Assembly (NCBI GenBank): GCA_017979445.1
Contig: CM030705.1
Location: 11,942,679-12,006,678 of the forward strand
DNA length: 64,000 bases
Direction of reading: 5' to 3'
Source of the DNA: Akebia trifoliata
Lineage: Eukaryota; Streptophyta; Magnoliopsida; Ranunculales; Lardizabalaceae
The notes beneath the pieces are model-generated. The model saw only the letters and a list, made by a program, of their open reading frames with translations, ran no database searches and was not told the DNA's origin. A program made the translations under genes and the position numbers. Positions 56,750-64,000 of the stretch are shown here, in pieces. Within the stretch, counting starts at the first letter, position 1, and the number at the start of each line of letters is the position of its first letter.

Positions 56750-59360
56750 CTTATAGGTTAAGTTATTGGTTAACTATGGCCCATCATCCTAGGAGATCTC
56801 ATAATTCAAAATTAAATTAATTAATTGATCATAACATCTAATGTGTAGTTTCATTATGGATTATCAGCCATATTATATAAATCAGGAAAATCCATTTAAT
56901 TGGTTAGATATTCATGATCATCCGACTGTTATGATGATGACTGTAAAAAATAATTTGATAAGAAAACTATAAAAATTTAAAATTTTACCAAAAAAAAGAG
57001 GAAGCTCAAACCAACAATTAGAAGTCTGCTGCTAGGCAGGCCCCAAATATAAGTATTATTTTCATGTTCTCCTTTCAAGTGGAAACAACTCTATCCCGAC
57101 CTTACCCTTTCGACTTGGTTACAAATTTTCTCTTCACCAGTACCATTTTTTTTAATGAGAAAATTTCCTTCTTTACACATTCCATTGAGTACAAATTAAT
57201 CTCTATTTAATAATACTTTTTTTTTTTTTTTATTAGTTAAGAATTTGATTGTAGTGAAGAAAACAAATGGCACTCTTTTGATGGTGATAGACTTTTTTAT
57301 GTATAATTAATACCATTGGATATTATAATTATCCCTTATATTTTATCTACAAAGAAATTGTACTCCACCCATTGTAAATGAGAAATATTATTATCTTAAA
57401 AAAACAATATTATAATGGTGATGGATATTTTGTCTCTAACTTCTTTGGATTATACAATTATCTTTTATAAATTATATGATCAAATCCTTTAACTAAATTA
57501 AAAAAAGCATATAGTTGTTTCAACTTTATGGGAGTATATTTAAATAGACTTGGATTAGAAATCTGTGCATTAAAAGACTCAAATTAGAAAGTAACTTTTA
57601 AAAATACTCAAATCTAATTACTAAAAATACCAATCAAGTTGATATACTTCTTGTGTATAAAATTTATCAAAATATGAGTTTATAAGAATAGTAAGCCCTA
57701 TCAATCTTATTTTATGCAAAGTCCTCCCATCAAACACAGAATGATTCACCATCTCTTGAGTCAAGATTTTAAATCTCAAAGGGTCACAAGCATATTTATA
57801 ACCCAATAATTAACCACAACAGTTTCTCTTGGAATAGATTCCACATCAAAGAACCCAAATCCGAATCCCTCCCCATACTTACACAAATTCGGTTCCCTTT
57901 AATGAACTTGGTTGATATTCTTCTCCTCCACTTCAATTGTGACATGTGGTTGACTAAACCCAGAGTTTCAACCCTTGGACCATAAAGTCTAAACCTGCCT
58001 GGTCAGTACGTTCAACCCACTTGGCAACTTTTAATGCAATTGGCTCTTTTTTTTTTATTTCTTTCCCATAAAACAAGATGAGAAGACCCAATCTCTTAGA
58101 TAATAAATGGGTTTATCACTCTATCTTGTGTTGGTGGGAAAAAGGGAAAAAAAAAAAAAAAAAAAAAAAAAAGACAAAGAAAAGTTGTGAAATAGGAGAT
58201 CTTCCTAACTATATCAGATGAGCCTTTAGTGATATATATATATTAGATTAAAAGAGAATAATACATCAACCACATCACCATTTGGCGTTTGCAAGGAAAA
58301 ACAAGAATAGTAAAACGAGTCATGCTTTCGGTTTACTTGATTGTGTGATTGAGAATCTCCAATGCCCAAGTTGTGGATTACGCGTGCCAAAAAGATTTAG
58401 AGAGAGAGAGAGAGAGAGAGTTCTTAAAGTTGATTCAGTTATAGTTAGGTTCTTACGATCCTTGTGGAGGAAAAGATATGGATATATTCATGAGATATGT
58501 TGTTGATAAGGAAATCGGATCAAAAGGATGATGATATTCTAATAACTCCCAAGAATCTCACCAATCTTATCATTTACTGTTTCAAATCCTCCATGAAAGA
58601 TTTTTTGAATGATCTTAATTAACTTGATTAGAGAGAGGAAGTCCATTAGTGTTCCAAAATGCTTCAAGATCTAGAAATTGATGAAGTAGGCCCACCCTAG
58701 AAAAGATAAAGAAAAGTCGGATAGAAAAAAATTAGTTCCCTTGATTATGAGATTTTTGAGATATATTAATTAATGATGAAGCCATTTAAGTGAACAAATA
58801 GAGACGGATCAAGGAAATACCTGGAATATAATTATAATAGATTGACCCATGTGGCCATGTGGAAGTGGATGCAATTCTGATACTGGATAAATTCTAAGGG
58901 AATAAAATCTTTCTTTCAAAAGAAAAAAATATATATGTTACTTTTGTTACATTTCGTTTCTCATGTTCATCGAATTATTTAGTTGTCTAATGGTCAATAT
59001 TCCAATAAGTAGTTTGTAGATGCTGAAACCAGGCTGTGTGACATTTTAGCCCAAAGATGGACCTATGTAATCGACACTTGTTTTGAAAATTACAGATCAA
59101 CAAAACCAAGAGGTTGCCATACATATAAACTTCGAATATAATGCTAAAAACAAATGCATTTTAAACATCCAACTGTTAGATTTCCCATTCAAAATGAATG
59201 GGCCATTGTGGGATGGATCTGTTATGTTGTTGCTTGGAGATTTGCCATAGCATGTTTTAGGATGCCTGGGTGACGTATATGGGTGCAATCTAAACAAGTT
59301 TATCATGGCCCAAGAAACTGTCCTTAATGGATTTGTTGCGAATGTGAACTATTGAATGCT
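56750..59360. other. Gene-free stretch with microsatellites
   Basis: It includes a long A run (about 58145-58172) and a (GA)n tract (about 58399-58420). No coding region, SINE or MITE with readable ends was found. Confidence 0.45.
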
Positions 59361-59363
59361 GAA

Positions 59364-59548
59364 GAGTCGCAATAAACCAGACTCGAAAAAGTCACACGAA
59401 ATTCACTCGCTAACATGGCATGTGCACAGAACCATAGATAATTTTTCTTCGGGATACACGAGGAAAAAGATCTATGGTTCCATACACACATATTCACGTC
59501 AGTGAGTGAAATTCGAATGACTTTTTCCGAGTCAGTTTATCATTAGTC
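59364..59548. mobile_element. Family A foldback MITE, copy A12
   Basis: 185 bp from GAGTCGCAATAAACC to the inverse GGTTTATC..GTC-type end. The arms CGAAAAAGTCACACGAAATT and their complement are private to this copy. The core is CATAGATAATTTTTCTTCGG facing GAAAAAGATCTATGG. The flanks agree only at 5 of 9 positions, so the insertion is old or the right end is misplaced. Confidence 0.75.
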
Positions 59549-59783
59549 ATTAGTCAAAACAGAAATTGAGAAGCCCATTTGGACAAATTATCATTTGATA
59601 ACTATACTACAACAAAGTTTTGGTAAACGTTATGTCTTGGTGCAAGTGGCGGGCTTGCATTTGTCTTCTGCACGTCCATGGAGTTTTGAAAAATCCAAAC
59701 GTCTCAAGAGATATGGTGCTAAGTACAGAATCAGATATTATTTTATGGTAAAAACGACTTTTATACATTGGACATTGTCAAAA

Positions 59784-60015
59784 GAGTCGTGATAATCTGA
59801 CTACCCCATGTGGCATACTCAATCGACTACCTCATGTGACAAGTTCGGAACCGTAGATCTGCGCTCCTCGGGAAACATGTTTCTCTTCAGATACACTTTT
59901 TTATGGGGAAGTGCAGCCGTGTATCCCGAGGAGCACAGATCTACGGTTTCTAAACTTGTCACAGCAGGATAGTCGATTGAGTTTGCCACGTGTGGTAGTC
60001 AGATTATCACGATTC
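59784..60015. mobile_element. Family A foldback MITE, copy A13 (long form)
   Basis: 232 bp, the longest A copy. The flanks are TTGTCAAAA and TTGTGAAAA (8 of 9). The ends GAGTCGTGATAATCTGACTA and (reverse complement) GAATCGTGATAATCTGACTA are nearly identical. The core GTAGATCTGCGCTCCTCGGG and its complement are separated by ~45 bp of extra loop. Confidence 0.85.
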
Positions 60016-60247
60016 TTGTGAAAAAGGCCAGAATACTCTGTATGCAAAATGGGACAACACCATTTGATACTTTTGGGCCTTTTAAGGCAAATACTGGATT
60101 TGATCTATCAAAGCTCTTGATTTGAAGAACCTCGAAAGAACAAATGCATTCTCGGCTTCTTAAGCCTATCAAATCTCCAGTCATGTCTCATAACTTAGAA
60201 TCCACTGCAAAGTACAAAGAAATGGAAACAATGGATTATTTCATTAA

Positions 60248-60428
60248 GGAAATCCTAAAGTGACTTTCCACAACACTGCGCTCAACACTGAGTTGATGTG
60301 GTAGTGGGCAGATAATTCATAGATTTGTTTCCTTTTATCTCGAGGAAAAAGATCTATGATTATCTGGACGCTGACATGTCATCTCAATGTTGAAGGTAGT
60401 GCCCAAAGAAGTCACTCTAGAGCAACTC
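60248..60428. mobile_element. Family A foldback MITE, copy A14
   Basis: 181 bp with flanks TTTCATTAA and TTCCATTAA (8 of 9). Right end (reverse complement) GAGTTGCTCTAGAGTGACTT. The arms GCTCAACACTGAGTTGATGT and complement pair. The core is CATAGATTTGTTTCC facing GAGGAAAAAGATCTATG. Confidence 0.82.
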
Positions 60429-60864
60429 TTCCATTAATAATAGAAAAATACTCAAGTGACTGCCTAATACAATCCAATAACTTCGGGTTTGGAACAAATG
60501 ATTTAGATTCTGATAAGGTTCTCATCTGATATTTTATTGGATCAGATATGGATTGACCATGTCCCAATCCAATATGGACCCCATCCGATAAAATGCTAGA
60601 AATTACATAAGCCTACACCCAAAGCCAAATAACAGTCCTTAATTCACGACATTGATCGTACTATAGCTCTTGAGTTGCTTGATTCATTCTTGAAAAGTGG
60701 AAGTGACTTTTTCTTCGCATCCAGACGTGATAGCTAATAGTACGTCGTGATACCAAATGTTAAGTCAATCTGCATATCTAGAATATTTTACATGATTGGA
60801 TTATTGGAACGATTCGTCAAACACAAAATTCCACCTCTTTGTGTGGGATAGTTAATGGTAACTT

Positions 60865-61060
60865 AACCATCTAAAAGTTGGTGAGATGACCAAGACCACA
60901 CCTCCTCAAGAAACAGAAGTCTTGAGTTCAAAACCATTGCAAGGATTTATCCTAGAAATTACCTGGTACATGTGAGGGGAAGGACTACACATGCCCCAAG
61001 GATTAATTGGGTGTCCTAAGAGGTTCAGATACCACTACAAAATTTTAGATTTTTAATGAG
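60865..61060 (+). mobile_element. Possible tRNA-derived SINE, different family
   Basis: The A-box-like GTTGGTGAGATGACCAAG and B-box-like GAGTTCAAAACC are spaced ~45 bp apart, as in tRNA-derived SINEs. A body with GGGTGTCCTAAGAGGTTC follows. No poly-A tail or target duplication was found. Confidence 0.5.
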
Positions 61061-61365
61061 GGTCAAAAGCCACCTCAAATTCTAAAAAATCTGCCACTAC
61101 CATCAATAGCGATGACCAAGGGAAACGCCACTTGTATACCTAAAAAAAAAAAAATAATAATAATAATAAATAAATAAATAAATTTTTTAGGGTTCAGATG
61201 ACAGGTTTTGGTAAGAAACCAATAAAATATTTGTACAATTTTCTTTCGTAGAACTTTCCCAAATTTATTCGAATAAACCAAATTGAACCACCTCTGAATA
61301 ATTACCAAATCCAAACTTTGTTAATATGCTTCCAAAGATTTAAAAGTCATTAATCAAACTAGTTA

Positions 61366-61540
61366 ACACATAGGGAACCGTCACTCTTTGAGTTTTTATT
61401 ATTATTATTATTATTTTTTAACTTGATCCATCAACCACGTCCTCTCAGGGCACAGAACAGAAAAATAATTTCTATAGAAATATATCTTTATCAAACAAAT
61501 CAAATACATTATACAACACTTTAATTGTAATTTATTGTAA
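61366..61540. repeat. Segment duplicated at 62498-62645
   Basis: GGGAACCGTCACTC, CTCAGGGCACAGAAC, TTTCTATAGAAATATATCTT and TACAACACTTTAATTG recur in the same order as GGGAATCATCACTC, CCAGGGAGCACAAC, TTTCTACAGAAATATATCTT and TACAACACTTCAATTG near 62.5-62.65 kb. The second copy is just downstream of the WD40 gene stop. Confidence 0.75.
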
Positions 61541-61589
61541 GCAAAACAAAAGGAAAATGCCTTCCACAAAGCCATGGACCATGGCAATG

Positions 61590-61840
61590 ATAAATTACCA
61601 TTTCCGAGATTAAAATATTTTATATAAAAGGAGAAAAAAAAAAATTACTGTCTTATAAAGTGGAATTTAATTTAAACATTCTACTAAAATTAAAGATTTT
61701 TTTTTTATTATTATTTTATTTCCCCACTCCCATAAAATGTTTTAATTCTGAGAATAGTAAATTATGATTTTCTCGGAATTAAAATGAATAGCCTATTGTT
61801 TTGGAAAAAATTTCAATGCATGTGTTGATAAATCAGCCTA
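61590..61840. repeat. Dispersed repeat shared with 25.69-25.91 kb
   Basis: TCGGAATTAAAATGAATAG and TGTTGATAAATCAGCCTA match the other copy. AATTACCATTTCCGAGATTA near the left end is inversely related, so it may be a foldback element. Confidence 0.55.
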
Positions 61841-62777
61841 ACTAACGGTCTGTCATATGATGTCTCGCATATTTTTTGCATGATTGGAATGATGATACAC
61901 CCCAACACAAAATCCCAATTTCTTCGGTAGGATGGCGAAATCTCGTATTCCTATTCATATGGGCAACGGCAAAAGAAAGCATGGAATTGCTACTCGTGGA
62001 ACTGTGGATAAAATCGATCAGAATATGTGAATGATAAATGAACATCTGCTTGTGGCTCAAAATCTGGATCCAAGACCCAAAAATCATTAATTGAAGAGAA
62101 AATTTCTTGATACCAACTCTTTCTAAATGCAGTTGAGTTTTGGGGCAGTATCTTAATGACCCAATCAATAAAATCTTTCTTTATTAATGCCCCTCATCTC
62201 AATGGGGATACTCAAATTGTCAAGGTTGAGGTCAACCAACCGTTCATTTTCAAACGTCCAGACAGACACGATTGTAGAAAGACCAATATCATTCTCTTAG
62301 TGATTCATGTTCAAACGTGGCAATCGACTGTAAAATCATTGATCTCAACAATCTCGGTGATTGGTTTGGTTTCGTCGATCTCACCAATAGCAAGTTGAAC
62401 AGGGGGATGGATGGGTGGGCATTAAGAAATGTGGAAGCGATTCTCTTACTTAAACTAGGTTGTTTTGTGCGTTATAGATCCTAGAAATGTTTGGCAATGT
62501 TTACAAGTAGGGAATCATCACTCAAGATTCCTCACCATGTTCTCCTTCTCCCAGGGAGCACAACAAAAGAATCATTTCTACAGAAATATATCTTTATCAT
62601 AAAAATCAAATTTTCAATTTACAACACTTCAATTGAAAATTCCCCCACTATCAACTTTAATGTAGTAACTCTCTCAAAAGCCTGAGCTTCTCTTGCAACC
62701 TTAGCGAACATGTACATGTACATCTATTTATATCCTGTATTAGTATTACAAAGTTGATATAAAAAAGAAGCGTTTAG

Positions 62778-63916
62778 TCAGAATATGGAGTCCAGATATT
62801 GGTTACGACGCCGCCTGTTAAATTCCAATAGGCTTCCATACGTACGATCTGCCACTCCAACAAAAAGAGCCTCAGTGTCTGGGCTGAATGATATCCCTGC
62901 AATCTCCCCAAAAAGATCAATCTCCTGTCTTTGGCTATACCCAGACTGTGTATCATAGATGTGAACAAAGTCTGCTGGTTCGGCCATGGCCATAAACTTG
63001 CCATCTGAAGTGAACTTAATGCCTCTTATTGCACCCATTCTTCCTTTAAGTACATCCAGGGATTGCGATAGATTCCTTATGTCCCACAACCTGCATGTGG
63101 TGTCCTGATTTCCGGTGGCAAGGATCCGCCCATCAGGGTGCCATGCTGATGCAAAGGAATAGTCTAAGTGTCCTCTTAGATTCCCCACCACCTACAAAGA
63201 GAGAAATATATTAGAGTTAAGTACTGCTAGACCACTAATGAAGTTTCCAATCCAGTTGAACATGTAACTCACTTTTCCTAATTGGGAATCCGCAATCAAA
63301 CAATCCACACTATCCCCAAGAACGGCGAGCAATTTACCATCGGGGCTAACAGAAGTGTTCTGCAGAAATGTTAAAGCTAGTGAGACCATGGTGCGGCTGT
63401 TAAACGAAGATCGTAAAGAGGAGATGATGCTACAATGTACTTACATTCACAGACCAGGAGAAGGCAAAGCAACTCAGGCAGGAAAAATTTTCAGTGTCGA
63501 AGACCCTCACTAGTGCATCATTGTTTGCAGTCATCAGTCTAGTCGAGCCGCTGTAGGACGACTAGTTAGGTAATATGGTCTCTTTCTATTAGTAGTAGTG
63601 GAAGGGAGATGGGATTAAATTCTTACTTGGATCCCTTGTATATATCCACCGCATTGGTGATAGCATCCTCTCCATTGGCCAATTTTGTGCAAAACGCAAC
63701 TCCAGAACGATTTAGATTCTGGGCAAGTAAGAGAACACCTCAGAAAACACACAGAGGAACATATCTCAAAAAAGGAATTTACTTTTGTGGGTATTTTCAT
63801 ACCTTACAAACTAGTTCCCCTTGAAAACCACCAGCCACCATTAAATTATCTTTAACAGCCATGGTGCTGATCTGTACCCTTGAGAAAGGTGATTGGTTCA
63901 CGGATCCAGAGTTTTT
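62778..63916 (-). CDS. WD40-repeat protein, C-terminal half
   Basis: 3' part of a plant WD40 protein gene; the 5' exons lie beyond the window. Five exons are placed with GT-AG borders and continuous frame: 63803-63916, 63627-63718, 63445-63550, 63273-63359 and 62778-63191 (stop). They encode about 270 residues. WD-type blades are visible: QISTMAVKDNLMVAGG, RLMTANNDALVRVFD, NTSVSPDGKLLAVLG, SFASAWHPDGRILATG then QDTTCRLWDIR, GIKFTSDGKFMAMAEP and GISFSPDTEALFVG. The end GSLLEFNRRRRNQYLDSIF is shared by the Arabidopsis At1g78070/At1g36070 group as I recall it, often annotated as like the fission-yeast WD protein C2A9.03. WD40 proteins act as scaffolds; the partner and process are unknown here. 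Confidence 0.88.
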
Positions 63917-64000
63917 CTGTGGAAGCACCAAAAGTTAAGCACTTGTATCATGATCAGGTTTAATGAAAGGAAATAAATAAATAAGTTGTGTGAAAGGTCA

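Noticed and set aside
62156..62398. 80-residue open frame between the duplicated segments near the WD40 gene
   Set aside because: No motif, and it lies in the presumed 3' flank in antisense to the gene.

Overview
The window is AT-rich nuclear DNA of a flowering plant, most likely a eudicot. The evidence is multi-exon genes with short GT-AG introns, plant-type protein families (AQUARIUS/EMB2765, an F-box protein of the AUF/At5g46170 type, a class-II trehalose-phosphate phosphatase, a plant WD40 protein), and plant-type SINEs, LINE remnants and many MITEs. Assignments come from reading the translations and from remembered family motifs. No database search was run and the species cannot be named.

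Layout. Positions 1-8934 hold the 5' two thirds of an AQUARIUS-type intron-binding RNA helicase gene on the minus strand (11 coding exons placed; the 3' part lies beyond position 1). Positions 9300-11400 hold a MITE containing a LINE tail, plus a second decayed LINE end with an RNase H domain. A single-exon F-box gene lies at 14692-15669 (minus). Positions 15.8-36.8 kb form a gene-poor repeat field: hairpin MITEs, tRNA-derived SINEs with target-site duplications, several short tandem duplications, and a tandem triplication of a ~1.6-kb unit (27.1-31.9 kb). A complete trehalose-phosphate phosphatase gene lies at 36895-39302 (minus; 11 coding exons plus a non-coding first exon). Positions 39.6-62.6 kb are again gene-poor, with a tandem array of four foldback elements at 52.1-53.7 kb. 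The last 1.2 kb hold the 3' half of a WD40-repeat gene (minus).

All four confident genes are on the minus strand. They look unrelated in function (spliceosome, ubiquitin ligase, sugar signalling, WD40 scaffold), and nothing suggests they work as a unit.

The most unusual content is two families of long foldback elements, called A and B here. Both leave 9-bp target duplications, which points to the Mutator (MULE) superfamily. Family A (~14 copies, mostly 145-205 bp) has a conserved terminus of roughly 20 bp and a conserved centre around ATAGATCTTTTTC or ATAGATGCTTTTC. The arm sequence between them is unrelated from copy to copy, yet self-complementary within each copy. Family B (five full copies of 369-410 bp plus one remnant) has the same plan, with a double-hairpin core. 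Four B copies sit head-to-tail in a (TA)n tract, separated by exactly 16 bp of TA each time. I regard this conserved-ends, conserved-core, swapped-arms organisation as the best candidate for something undescribed.
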